Shown in pieces: positions 14,983 to 22,558 of a stretch of 26,776 bases of DNA. The stretch comes from JAKSUT01 sp045616505 (GTDB taxonomy: Bacteria; Cyanobacteriota; Vampirovibrionia; Gastranaerophilales; Gastranaerophilaceae). Within the stretch, counting starts at the first letter, position 1, and every line of letters starts with the position of its first letter. Location: NCBI GenBank assembly GCA_045616505.1, contig JAZLGV010000123.1, positions 1 through 26,776 of the forward strand, written 5' to 3'. The notes under the pieces are model-generated. The model worked only from the letters and a program-made list of their open reading frames with translations. It was not told the DNA's origin and did no database searches. A program made the translations under genes and the position numbers.

Positions 14983-15001
14983 TTTACTTTAAATCTTTTA
15001 T
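14983..15001. repeat. 19-bp element shared with the pyrH upstream region
   Basis: TTTACTTTAAATCTTTTAT is identical to 5052-5070 in the same orientation. Here it lies directly upstream of the -35 box of the Lys/Ala-rich gene, in the position of an UP element. The rest of the AT-rich gap 15002-15149 shows no gene or signal I can support. Confidence 0.4.
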
Positions 15002-15149
15002 TTTAAATTTAATTCCACATATACACATGTATTTTATTTTTTTATCATTATCATTACTTACCGAAAAACACCACTTAATTATTTTTTTTATATTTTTTAT
15101 AATTTTTTTCATTTTTACATACCACGATTCTTTTAATAATTAATAAAAA

Positions 15150-16025
15150 TCAATAATTTATCTGCTTCCCAAACACAACTAACAATCTTTCTTTAGGATG
15201 CCATTTTATACATTCTTTTTTTAAAAAAACTAAATATGCAAAAAAATTCCTTATACATTTTTTTATCGGATTTTTATATAATATAAAATGATTTTTTAAT
15301 AATTCTAAATCTAAAATTTCTCTATCCTTTGGTCTTTTCAACTCTTTACTATAAGAATCCTTATGCATTCTCCAATTTGTAAGCATTTCTTTTATGTAAA
15401 AAACATCATTTTTTTGAACAACTTGAAACCACAAATAATAATCTAAAGCAGCTTTAATTGGAGAATTAAAATCTAAATTTTCTAAAATATCTTTTCTTAC
15501 CATTACTGAAGAAAAAGTTGAAATCAAATTAAAATTTCTCATATCCTTCAAAATATTTGCAGGGTAAGTTTTAGAACTCAAAATTTCTTGACGTCTTCTT
15601 TTATAATCTTCAAAGCCTTTAACTTTTTCTTCATACCCAAAGATATTTACATCATTAAAAATCAATGAAATATCAGGATTTTCGCTAATTACTTTTGCTT
15701 TTTTTTCTAAATAATCAGGTGTAATCGTATCATCAGACTCTAAAAAAGCTATATACTTCCCTTTTGAAAGTGATATGCCATATTTTACAGTTTGAGCTAA
15801 ACCTTTATTAGAATTATTTTCATGAGTAAAAAGTTTTATTCTTGCATCTTTGTGACAATATTCTCTAATTACCTCTAAAGAATTATCTTTAGAACCATCA
15901 TCAACAATTATCAACTCCCAATTTTTATAAGTTTGGCAAAGGACACTTTCTATTGTTTCTCTAATATAATTTTCATAATTATAACTAGCTGTAACTATTG
16001 ATATTAAATCATTATAACTTTCCAT
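15150..16025 (-). CDS. Family 2 (GT-A fold) glycosyltransferase
   Basis: A 291-residue glycosyltransferase-2 protein. Domain order: SIVTASYNYENYIRETIESV, the loop QTYKNWELIIVDDGSKDNS, NKGLAQTVKYGISLSKGKY, and the metal-binding acidic cluster FLESDD near residue 97, then a typical C-terminal WFQVVQKNDVFYIKE/NWRMH segment. It is cytoplasmic or membrane-associated with no transmembrane helix, and a basic C terminus may bind the membrane face. It belongs to a different branch from the glycosyltransferase at 5393-6355. It lies 52 bases after the DUF1796 gene in the same direction and probably shares its transcript. Donor and acceptor are unknown. Confidence 0.88.
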   Translation of the reverse strand: MESYNDLISIVTASYNYENYIRETIESVLCQTYKNWELIIVDDGSKDNSLEVIREYCHKDARIKLFTHENNSNKGLAQTVKYGISLSKGKYIAFLESDDTITPDYLEKKAKVISENPDISLIFNDVNIFGYEEKVKGFEDYKRRRQEILSSKTYPANILKDMRNFNLISTFSSVMVRKDILENLDFNSPIKAALDYYLWFQVVQKNDVFYIKEMLTNWRMHKDSYSKELKRPKDREILDLELLKNHFILYKNPIKKCIRNFFAYLVFLKKECIKWHPKERLLVVFGKQINY

Positions 16026-16077
16026 AAAACTATATTATCATAAAAAACATTTATACAAAAAGTTTATCCATTAGTAA

Positions 16078-16836
16078 TTAATTATGATATTGAAAAGAAA
16101 GAATTTTTATTCCAAACAAATAAACTCTCATTCTTTTTCGTCCTTTTGATACCTTAAAAAGAATGTCTTTAAAACTCTTTTTCAATTTTATTTTAGACAA
16201 AAAATTCTTGCACGCTTCATAATTTCCAATTCCACCATTTTCTTGAAGATTATACACTTCAATTTTATAAGCGTTTTCTGATACCTTATCTATTTTCATT
16301 TCATCTATTTTTAATTCAGAATTATGTACAACCAACACAACATCTATAGTCTGTTTATTAAAATGTTCATTGATTTTTTTTGACATTTCAATAAGATCTT
16401 CGACAGATTCTTCAATTTCGTGATAGCACATATAAAGAATTAAAGAATGTTTTGACTCTCTTAATTTTTTAATTAAACGATTATTTTTTCTATCAAACTT
16501 TTCTTTTACAATTTCATACCCTTTAGATAACTCCATTCCCTTTGGAAAATCGTGTTTAAATATAAAACCTGTTTTCTCATCCAAATAAACATCACATTCT
16601 TCTGGATATTCTGTTTCACCTGTTTTTTTTAAATATTCTTTATTTATAAAACCTTCAAAATTATTACAAATAAACTCCATTCTATTTTTGAAATTTGAAC
16701 ACCCAAGCCAATCAAAAGGAGATGAAAAAACTCTTAATCTTGCTTTTGCTAGCATTTCAGCACAAAAACAAGCAGAACCTAAAGAAAAAATACAATCATA
16801 TTTATTTTTAAATAATGGTAAATCTTCTGTCTTCAT
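16078..16836 (-). CDS. DUF1796 family protein (putative papain-like cysteine peptidase fold)
   Basis: A 252-residue protein of the DUF1796 family. The hallmark is at the N terminus: CIFSLGSACFCAEML, then R-x3-SSPFDWLG, with a conserved Ser-Leu-Gly, a Cys and the Ser-Ser-Pro-Phe-Asp-Trp block. The middle carries FKHDFPKG and LYMCYHE, which could supply the His for a Cys/His site. The family has been suggested to be papain-like peptidases, but no reaction is established to my knowledge, and members often occur beside glycosyltransferases, as here. AAAGGGTGA precedes the ATG. No signal peptide or transmembrane segment is present, so it is cytoplasmic. A tailoring role in surface glycans is a guess from context. 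Confidence 0.75.
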   Translation of the reverse strand: MKTEDLPLFKNKYDCIFSLGSACFCAEMLAKARLRVFSSPFDWLGCSNFKNRMEFICNNFEGFINKEYLKKTGETEYPEECDVYLDEKTGFIFKHDFPKGMELSKGYEIVKEKFDRKNNRLIKKLRESKHSLILYMCYHEIEESVEDLIEMSKKINEHFNKQTIDVVLVVHNSELKIDEMKIDKVSENAYKIEVYNLQENGGIGNYEACKNFLSKIKLKKSFKDILFKVSKGRKRMRVYLFGIKILSFQYHN

Positions 16837-16862
16837 TATATTTCACCCTTTAACTATGCTTT

Positions 16863-16892
16863 ATTATATCAAAAACTTTCCTTGTGTTTCAA
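16863..16892 (-). promoter_or_regulatory. Promoter of the DUF1796-glycosyltransferase unit
   Basis: On the minus strand TTGAAA (16892-16887) and a perfect TATAAT (16868-16863) are 18 bases apart, with TG in the extended -10 position. The 13 bases AACTATGCTTTAT (plus strand 16852-16864) just downstream recur at the promoter of the Lys/Ala-rich gene. Confidence 0.6.
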
Positions 16893-17005
16893 CCACAAAA
16901 TAGAATCTTACTTAAAAATAAATTTTTGTTACACATAAGACTCCAAAAAGTCAATTTTTACCGAATAAAATTGTTTATTAACATGTAAGGTAAGGTGTGT
17001 TATTT

Positions 17006-17662
17006 ATGGAAATTAATTCTTCTGTTTATCAAAATAATTCTGCGACCAATATCAACAAAAAAAATACAAGTTTTGGTGCAACAAAATTATACAATGTTAA
17101 TCTTAAAAAAATGGTCAATGGCAATGTGGACAAATTCATCCCTGCTGAAATTTTAAAACTTGACCCAAATGATATGGCAGATAAATCAGAAATCAAAAAA
17201 CTTTTTGGACCTTGGAGCAGAACAGAATACGGCGAAGATACATTCTCAAACTTCATACAAAACATAGAAGGTAACTACTTCGTAACTGCAATAAAAGACA
17301 AAGCTCAAGAACTTAGCAAAAAAATAACTTGCTTTATTCAAACAACAGATGCAAAAAATGCTCCGAACAAAACTAATTATGAAATAGTATATCTTCAAGC
17401 TGCACCAAACCTTAAAAAAACTTCAGAAGCAATTAAAGGTTCTGGCGAACTTTCTATGTATAATGCAGTAAAAGAAGCAAAAGAAAACGGTTTTCAAAAA
17501 GTTCACGTACTTTCAACAAACAATCCGTTTTACGAACATTTAGGCTTTGATAAAAAATTAGAAATTCCAATAGAAGACAAAGAAGGTGGAGTTTTTGAAT
17601 TACCTGCACAAAAATTTGATGAATTTTTAAACAAAGTCGCAAAAAAATACAACCTAAAATAA
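17006..17662 (+). CDS. GNAT-like acyltransferase-fold protein with Phe-Gly leader motif
   Basis: A 218-residue protein. Residues 1-20 are a polar Asn/Ser-rich leader, followed by T21-S-F-G-A25, the short motif shared with other proteins nearby. Residues about 126-182 look like the second half of a GNAT fold: the strand YEIVYLQAAPNL, a K-G-S-G turn (144-147), a helix, then VHVLSTNNPFYEHLGF, which matches the usual N-x3-FYxxLGF. The first residue of the acetyl-CoA motif (usually Gln or Arg) is Ala142, so cofactor binding is uncertain. The frame extends to GTG at 16997, but AAGGTG lies 8 bases before the ATG at 17006. No hydrophobic signal peptide. The PHP gene follows after 27 bases. Substrate unknown. 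Confidence 0.65.
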   Translation: MEINSSVYQNNSATNINKKNTSFGATKLYNVNLKKMVNGNVDKFIPAEILKLDPNDMADKSEIKKLFGPWSRTEYGEDTFSNFIQNIEGNYFVTAIKDKAQELSKKITCFIQTTDAKNAPNKTNYEIVYLQAAPNLKKTSEAIKGSGELSMYNAVKEAKENGFQKVHVLSTNNPFYEHLGFDKKLEIPIEDKEGGVFELPAQKFDEFLNKVAKKYNLK

Positions 17663-17689
17663 AATTTTCATTCATGATAAAATCAGAAT

Positions 17690-18538
17690 ATGGAAAAAGC
17701 AGATTTACATATTCACAGCAAATTTTCTGATGGTAGCGAAACTATTGAAGAAGTTATCAACTCCATTAAAAATGCAGGATTGAAAACCTTTTCACTTACT
17801 GACCATGACACTATTAATGGTATCGAAAAAATAAAAAAATTAGTTCCCCAAAATGTAAATTTCATCATTGGGGTTGAATTCACTTGCGAAACAACAGGTT
17901 GCAAATGCCATATTCTTGGCTACAACTACGACATTACAAACAAAAAAATCAACGCTCTAATTGAACAAAGCAAAAAACTTAGAAAAATAAAACTTGAAAC
18001 AAGAATTAAATATTTAGCAGATATTTGGAACATACACCTTAATCAAGAAGAACTTGATTGGTTATACTCAAGACAAAGTGTTGTAAAAACTCATATCGCA
18101 AACATTTTGGTTAATAGAAATTTGGAAAAAGACCCAGTTTCTGCAATGAAAAAATATCTTGAAGGATGCGAAATTCCAAAAACAAAACTAGATGCAGCAG
18201 AAGCGATTGATGCAATAAAAGATGCTGGGGGAATTTCTATCTGGGCTCATCCTCTTGGTGGCGAAGGTGAAGACCATATTTCAGAAGAAGAATTTTTAGT
18301 TCAACTTGAAATAATGAAAAAACTTGGAATAAGAGGTTTAGAATGTTACTATTCAAGATATTCTATGAAAGAAGTTGAGCTATTGCTAAAACACGCAAAA
18401 GCAAATAATTTACTAATCAGCGGTGGAAGTGATTATCACGGCACAAACAAAACAGTAAATATTGGAAGCCTAAATTGCGAAAACATTGAAATATCACAAG
18501 ATAAAATATCAGTCCTAAAAGAACTCAATATTTTATAA
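17690..18538 (+). CDS. PHP-domain phosphoesterase (RNase AM/TrpH-like)
   Basis: A 282-residue metal-dependent phosphoesterase. The metal ligands appear in the canonical order: ADLHIHSKFSDG (His7, His9, Asp14), LTDHDT (Asp38, His39), the Glu in GVEFTCE, SIWAHPLGG and SGGSDYHG. Relatives act as 3',5'-nucleotide bisphosphate phosphatases or 5'-3' exoribonucleases (YciV/RNase AM), trimming rRNA 5' ends or clearing pAp; which applies here cannot be decided. Length is typical of the YciV group. The upstream ribosome-binding site is weak. It follows the GNAT-like gene closely and ends at a strong bidirectional terminator. Confidence 0.87.
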   Translation: MEKADLHIHSKFSDGSETIEEVINSIKNAGLKTFSLTDHDTINGIEKIKKLVPQNVNFIIGVEFTCETTGCKCHILGYNYDITNKKINALIEQSKKLRKIKLETRIKYLADIWNIHLNQEELDWLYSRQSVVKTHIANILVNRNLEKDPVSAMKKYLEGCEIPKTKLDAAEAIDAIKDAGGISIWAHPLGGEGEDHISEEEFLVQLEIMKKLGIRGLECYYSRYSMKEVELLLKHAKANNLLISGGSDYHGTNKTVNIGSLNCENIEISQDKISVLKELNIL

Positions 18539-18550
18539 AAATCACATAAT

Positions 18551-18591
18551 AAAAAAAGCGGGTTTGAAATTTTCAAACCCGCTTTTTTTAT
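18551..18591. terminator. Bidirectional terminator between PHP gene and chemoreceptor gene
   Basis: A perfect palindromic hairpin: AAAAAAAGCGGGTTTGAAA pairs with TTTCAAACCCGCTTTTTTT around a very short loop, with A7 and T7 flanks. It lies between convergent genes and can end both transcripts. Confidence 0.92.
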
Positions 18592-18612
18592 TTTAATTAT
18601 TCATGCAAATTA

Positions 18613-20055
18613 CTATTTAATAATTTCTTTTAAATGTTCTAGTAATTCACCAAGTACACCAGATTCTTCTTGAACACTATTTGATTCAGAAGCTGTTTCT
18701 GTTGCTGTATCAGCATTCTTTTGAATAACTGTTTCAATTTCTGCAACTGCTTTATAAATTTGTTGAACACCAATTTCTTGTTCTTTTGAAGAAACTGCGA
18801 TTTCTTGCATAATTTCATCAACTTTTTGAGTTTGTGTACTAATTTCTTTGATAGACTCATAAACTTCTTGAGCAATTGCATTTGAACTATTACACAATTC
18901 AATGTTGTTTTGAATTAAAGCAGTAGTTTCATTTGAAGAAGCTGTACTTCTTTGAGCCAAGTTTCTAACTTCTTCTGCAACAACTGCGAAACCTTTACCT
19001 GCTTCACCAGCTCTTGCTGCTTCAACTGCTGCGTTCAAAGCAAGGATGTTAGTTTGGAATGCAATTTCGTCAATTACTTTAATAATTTTTGAAATTTCTT
19101 GGCTTGAAGAATCGATTTTCTTCATAGCTTCCATCAACACTTGCATTTTTTCAAAACCAACAGAAGCAAATTGTTGGCTATCTTTAGATAGTTTTGCAGC
19201 AAAGCCTGAGTTTTCAGAGTTTCTATCAATCATAGAAGAAGTTTCTCTGATACTTGCAGAAATTTGTTGAACTGATGCTGCTTGTTGTCCACTACCAGTT
19301 GCCAAAGATTCACTTGTTCTATTTAATTCTTGAGAAGAATATAATACTCTTTCAGAAGAATTTTTAATATTATTATAAATTTGTTCTAATTGACCAACTA
19401 CTCTATCTGTAAATAAGAATTTTGTTCCAACAATAATCAATAACAATAAAATCACGTTTACAGCTAAAATAATCACAACAGTTTGATTTACAATTTCATC
19501 AACTTCTGTAAGATAAACACCTGTTGCAATTACCCAATTCCAATCTTTATACGCTCTTGCTGTTGAGATTTTATTTACGATAACGCCGTCTTTTGGTCCA
19601 CCTTTTACTTTTCTTACAACTTTGTAAGCGTAAAATTCGCCACTTCCAGATTTTGCCATATTGGTAATATCTTGATAGAAATATTTACCATCAGGACCTT
19701 GTGTTTTTGTACAATCTGAATGAGGAGGTCTTTTTGGATTATAAACCATTACGTTGTTATAATCATTAATCCAAACATAGTTTTTACCATTTTCATAGCT
19801 GTAAAGTTCAATCATCTTTTCAGCTGCTGCTTTTGCTTCTGCAACAGTCATTTCGCCCTTTTTAGCTTTTTGCCCATAGTAATCGACCATGTTATAAGCT
19901 GTTTCAGAAATTTCTCTGATTTTAACTTTTGCAGATTCTGTTACACCTTTTTTAATTTGAATAATACTAACGACTGATGTCGCAACCACGATAAGCACTG
20001 ATAACACGATAACCAATACGTTAATTTTTCCTCTAAACGTCATTTTTTTAAACAT
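18613..20055 (-). CDS. Methyl-accepting chemotaxis protein with single Cache sensor, no HAMP
   Basis: A 480-residue chemoreceptor. Order: transmembrane helix 1 at about 11-33; a periplasmic single Cache (sCache_2) domain with NYVWINDYNNVMVYNP, GSGEFYAYKVVRK and the closing WNWVIATGVYL; transmembrane helix 2 near 190-212; then the coiled-coil signalling domain with the hairpin tip IDEIAFQTNILALNAAVEAA, followed by GEAGKGFAVVAEEVRNLAQR. After helix 2 only a few residues precede the ss-x-E-L helix, so a normal roughly 50-residue HAMP domain is missing. There is no C-terminal CheR-binding pentapeptide. Cache domains of this type often sense small organic acids. The frame extends to 20085, but CAGGAGAT lies right before the ATG at 20055. 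No che genes are in the window. Confidence 0.92.
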   Translation of the reverse strand: MFKKMTFRGKINVLVIVLSVLIVVATSVVSIIQIKKGVTESAKVKIREISETAYNMVDYYGQKAKKGEMTVAEAKAAAEKMIELYSYENGKNYVWINDYNNVMVYNPKRPPHSDCTKTQGPDGKYFYQDITNMAKSGSGEFYAYKVVRKVKGGPKDGVIVNKISTARAYKDWNWVIATGVYLTEVDEIVNQTVVIILAVNVILLLLIIVGTKFLFTDRVVGQLEQIYNNIKNSSERVLYSSQELNRTSESLATGSGQQAASVQQISASIRETSSMIDRNSENSGFAAKLSKDSQQFASVGFEKMQVLMEAMKKIDSSSQEISKIIKVIDEIAFQTNILALNAAVEAARAGEAGKGFAVVAEEVRNLAQRSTASSNETTALIQNNIELCNSSNAIAQEVYESIKEISTQTQKVDEIMQEIAVSSKEQEIGVQQIYKAVAEIETVIQKNADTATETASESNSVQEESGVLGELLEHLKEIIK

Positions 20056-20232
20056 AATATCTCCTGAATAACTTCCTTGTGTCACACAATGATAACCTAT
20101 TTTTTAACCCATGTCAATAATATTAACAAATTATATTTTTAAGTAATGTTAACAATTAAAAAACATGTAGCAATTTTTATTTTTAGGGGGTTTCATGCAG
20201 TATAAATGTATACATAAAGTAGAGATACAATT

Positions 20233-21093
20233 ATGACAAAACAACTACCTCCGAAATTAGAAGATTGGTTTTATAAACTAGGAACAAACAATTCCTCTCA
20301 AATTGCCACTGCCATTTTAGCAGGTTTTAAAATGTTTTTTATACCTTTTGCCACTCTAAAGGATACAAAGGCTTCTCCTGAACAACGCAGATATGCTGCA
20401 ATGAGAGACTTTATCACAGAAGGTTTAGCCGTTGCAATGTATATCGGACTTACTGGTCTGGCTCAAAAAAAATTAACTGCACCTATTTGCAAAAAATATT
20501 TTGCAAAAAAAGCAAAATTATTAGAAACAGGCAAAATTAAAGGATTAGAAAACGAATTAACAAAAGAAGAATTAGAAACACTTAAAAATGTTAATCCGAA
20601 ATTTTTACAAGAAGTAGGTTTACAAGACCTAACTTCTCGTATTGATATTAATGGAAATACAGTATCTAAAATTAAAGCAAGCGATGAAGCTATTGAACAC
20701 GTAAAAAAACTAGATGTCATTGTGGACAAATTACAAACAAAATGGCAAGATTTACCACAAAAAACCGTAGGCGAAAAAATTAAAAACGCATTTAGTAGTA
20801 AGAGCAAAATACAAAAACCAATAGATGCGTTTAAAAACACTCGTATAAACATATCTCAAATTTGTGTTTGGACATTAGCTCTTTCAATAATACCTATTGC
20901 TTGTAATGTAATTCTTACTCCTGTTATGAACGTATTAAATAACTCATTAGAAAAAAATAAAAAACCACAAGTTAACAATAATCCAGTAAACACACCAACT
21001 AAAGTTGTAACAGATATAAACAATAATAAGAATAAAACTAATTTTGGACAATACCATAATTACAGTTACAACAGAGGAATGATGAGGGTATAA
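20233..21093 (+). CDS. Membrane protein of unknown family, paralogue A
   Basis: A 286-residue protein I do not recognise. Two membrane-spanning regions are visible: a hydrophobic N-terminal part (about 24-42 and 62-78) around the block TLKDTKASPEQRRYAAMRDF (41-60), and a helix at about 208-236. Between them is a charged, helical 120-residue segment rich in Lys and Glu. The C-terminal tail (241-286) is Asn-rich and includes N270-F-G-Q273, resembling the Phe-Gly motif found near the N termini of neighbouring proteins. The next gene is clearly related: the block recurs there as TLADKNAKPDERKYAAMRAF, and both have a matching C-terminal helix. The two start 2 bases apart and form an operon with the phosphatase gene. 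The upstream region has a TATAAA at 20201-20206 but no convincing full promoter. Confidence 0.75.
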   Translation: MTKQLPPKLEDWFYKLGTNNSSQIATAILAGFKMFFIPFATLKDTKASPEQRRYAAMRDFITEGLAVAMYIGLTGLAQKKLTAPICKKYFAKKAKLLETGKIKGLENELTKEELETLKNVNPKFLQEVGLQDLTSRIDINGNTVSKIKASDEAIEHVKKLDVIVDKLQTKWQDLPQKTVGEKIKNAFSSKSKIQKPIDAFKNTRINISQICVWTLALSIIPIACNVILTPVMNVLNNSLEKNKKPQVNNNPVNTPTKVVTDINNNKNKTNFGQYHNYSYNRGMMRV

Positions 21094-21095
21094 CA

Positions 21096-21665
21096 ATGAC
21101 AGGAATAATGACAAGTCCATATTTTTCAGAATGTGTCCAAAATTCAGCTTTTCAAGTTGTTTCAGAAGGTACTTTAAAGGCAGTCGGAAGACCTTTATTT
21201 ACATTAGCAGATAAAAATGCAAAACCAGATGAACGCAAATATGCAGCAATGAGAGCTTTTGTTTTTCAAGCATTAAGTATGGTTCTTTATGGTGCAACAG
21301 TAACTACCATTGTAAAAAAAGGTGGTTATAAGATGCTTAGAAAAATGCCTGTATATAAAGATATGGATGCCTGCAAAGCAAATAAAAATTTAAAAAGTTT
21401 CAATAAGGCATTTGCAGAAAATAGTGCAAAAAAAATGCCTACTGATGCTCAAAAGAAAGCTGAATTTTTAAAGAAGAATAGAGAACTAGCACTTGTAAAG
21501 GGTGCAATGGAACAAATAGTAATGATAGGTTCAGGTATAATTTTAACTATCCTATGCCCACTACTTGTAACCAAAGTAACACACCCTATTATGAAGGGAT
21601 TTGAAAAAATAACAAATAAAAACAATGAAAAAACTCAAACTCCTAGTTTAGATAAAACTTGTTAA
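21096..21665 (+). CDS. Membrane protein of unknown family, paralogue B
   Basis: A 189-residue protein related to the preceding gene product. The shared block is at about 35-54 (TLADKNAKPDERKYAAMRAF), followed by a hydrophobic helix (about 55-73), a Lys/Ala-rich charged segment, and a second helix (about 142-163, VMIGSGIILTILCPLLV) ending in the HPIMKGFEK step that parallels TPVMNVLNN in paralogue A. It lacks most of the long central domain of paralogue A and its Asn-rich tail. It starts 2 bases after paralogue A and is followed after 24 bases by the phosphatase gene. The ribosome-binding site lies inside the end of paralogue A (GAGG near 21085). No known family recognised. Confidence 0.75.
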   Translation: MTGIMTSPYFSECVQNSAFQVVSEGTLKAVGRPLFTLADKNAKPDERKYAAMRAFVFQALSMVLYGATVTTIVKKGGYKMLRKMPVYKDMDACKANKNLKSFNKAFAENSAKKMPTDAQKKAEFLKKNRELALVKGAMEQIVMIGSGIILTILCPLLVTKVTHPIMKGFEKITNKNNEKTQTPSLDKTC

Positions 21666-21689
21666 TCTCTAAAATAAAGGCTTAAAATA

Positions 21690-22508
21690 ATGAAAATTTT
21701 ACCTATTCATCAATCGCTTATCGCAAACAATCAAGCTAAGTCTAATTTCAATGCAAAATATTCATCTTGCAAAATTAATACTTCTAACCAAGATACATTT
21801 CAAAAAGTAAGCTTCAAAGGAAGTTCTGATTTTGAAAATGACGATTTTTCTATTCTTGGTGCATTAGATATGATGGGTAGAGTTATATCTGGAGAAACAA
21901 AAGACGCAGAAAGAAAGCAACAAGACAAAATTAAAAACATTTTTAAATCTGTTGTCATAGAAAACAAAAATTTAGAAAACTCACCAATTGCATCATTAAG
22001 ACAAATCGGTGAAAACAATTTATACTCAGGCTCTATGCGTGATACAGCAAAAAATATGGACAAACTTAAAGAACTTGGAGTTAAAAGAGTTGTTTCTTTT
22101 TGTCTTCCTTCAGAAACACAAATTGAACAAGCTTGCAGAGATAACAATATAGATTTTCACTACTTCTATGTTCCACAAGGCTTTGAATTCGGAGGAACAG
22201 AAGCTTCAAACGCCTCTATAAAATCAAATATGACAGGAAGTTTTGCCAAAGTTGTAGAAGAAATCAAAAAAGGTGATTGCATAATAGGTTGCGAAAGCGG
22301 AAACCAAAGAACAGGTACAATGATAGGTATTCTGTCATTAATTCTTCCTCAACCTATATTCAAAATTGCAGAAGAAAATTTACCTGAACAATCAAAAATT
22401 TTTGGTGAAATTATTATTGACAAATTAAGCACCGCAGAAAAAAATATTCTTGGATATACAAAAGAATTTAGCGATACTATAACTAAAAAATTAATGAATT
22501 ATGTCTAA
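21690..22508 (+). CDS. CX5R (dual-specificity/tyrosine phosphatase-like) phosphatase with Phe-x-Gly leader motif
   Basis: A 272-residue protein. Residues 1-45 are a polar leader ending in V40-S-F-K-G44; an earlier S-N-F-N-A occurs at 18-22. From about 108 the fold looks like a cysteine-based phosphatase: NLYSGSMRDTAKNMDKL, the strand VKRVVSFCLPSE, FHYFYVPQ, and the active-site loop C201-E-S-G-N-Q-R207-T-G. The spacing C-x5-R-T is exact, so thiolate Cys201 and Arg207 are in place. Two oddities: the residue before the Cys is Gly instead of the usual His, and a clear WPD-type Asp loop is not obvious, so catalytic strength is uncertain. It is the last gene of the 20233-22508 operon. The target could be a phosphoprotein, phosphoinositide or polyphosphate; nothing here decides it. 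Confidence 0.75.
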   Translation: MKILPIHQSLIANNQAKSNFNAKYSSCKINTSNQDTFQKVSFKGSSDFENDDFSILGALDMMGRVISGETKDAERKQQDKIKNIFKSVVIENKNLENSPIASLRQIGENNLYSGSMRDTAKNMDKLKELGVKRVVSFCLPSETQIEQACRDNNIDFHYFYVPQGFEFGGTEASNASIKSNMTGSFAKVVEEIKKGDCIIGCESGNQRTGTMIGILSLILPQPIFKIAEENLPEQSKIFGEIIIDKLSTAEKNILGYTKEFSDTITKKLMNYV

Positions 22509-22547
22509 ACGTAAATAATAAAACAATTAATTTTATTACGTTTTTAG
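22508..22547. terminator. Possible bidirectional terminator after the phosphatase gene
   Basis: ACGTAA and TAATAAAA on the left pair with TTTTATTA-CGT on the right (with a small bulge) around CAATTAA, followed by TTTTT. It lies between two convergent genes. Stability is modest because the stem is AT-rich. Confidence 0.5.
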
Positions 22548-22558
22548 TTCGCAATTAT

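Noticed and set aside
15002..15149. T-rich tract considered as a terminator or small RNA
   Set aside because: Runs of T and A but no stable stem and no promoter pair; only low-complexity AT sequence.
20206..20215. 10-bp palindrome ATGTATACAT before the paralogue operon
   Set aside because: Too short and AT-rich to separate from chance, and no clear promoter frames it.
20463..20852. Minus-strand frame of 129 codons within membrane paralogue A
   Set aside because: Shadow frame; the plus-strand protein has a recognisable paralogue next door, which fixes the true strand.
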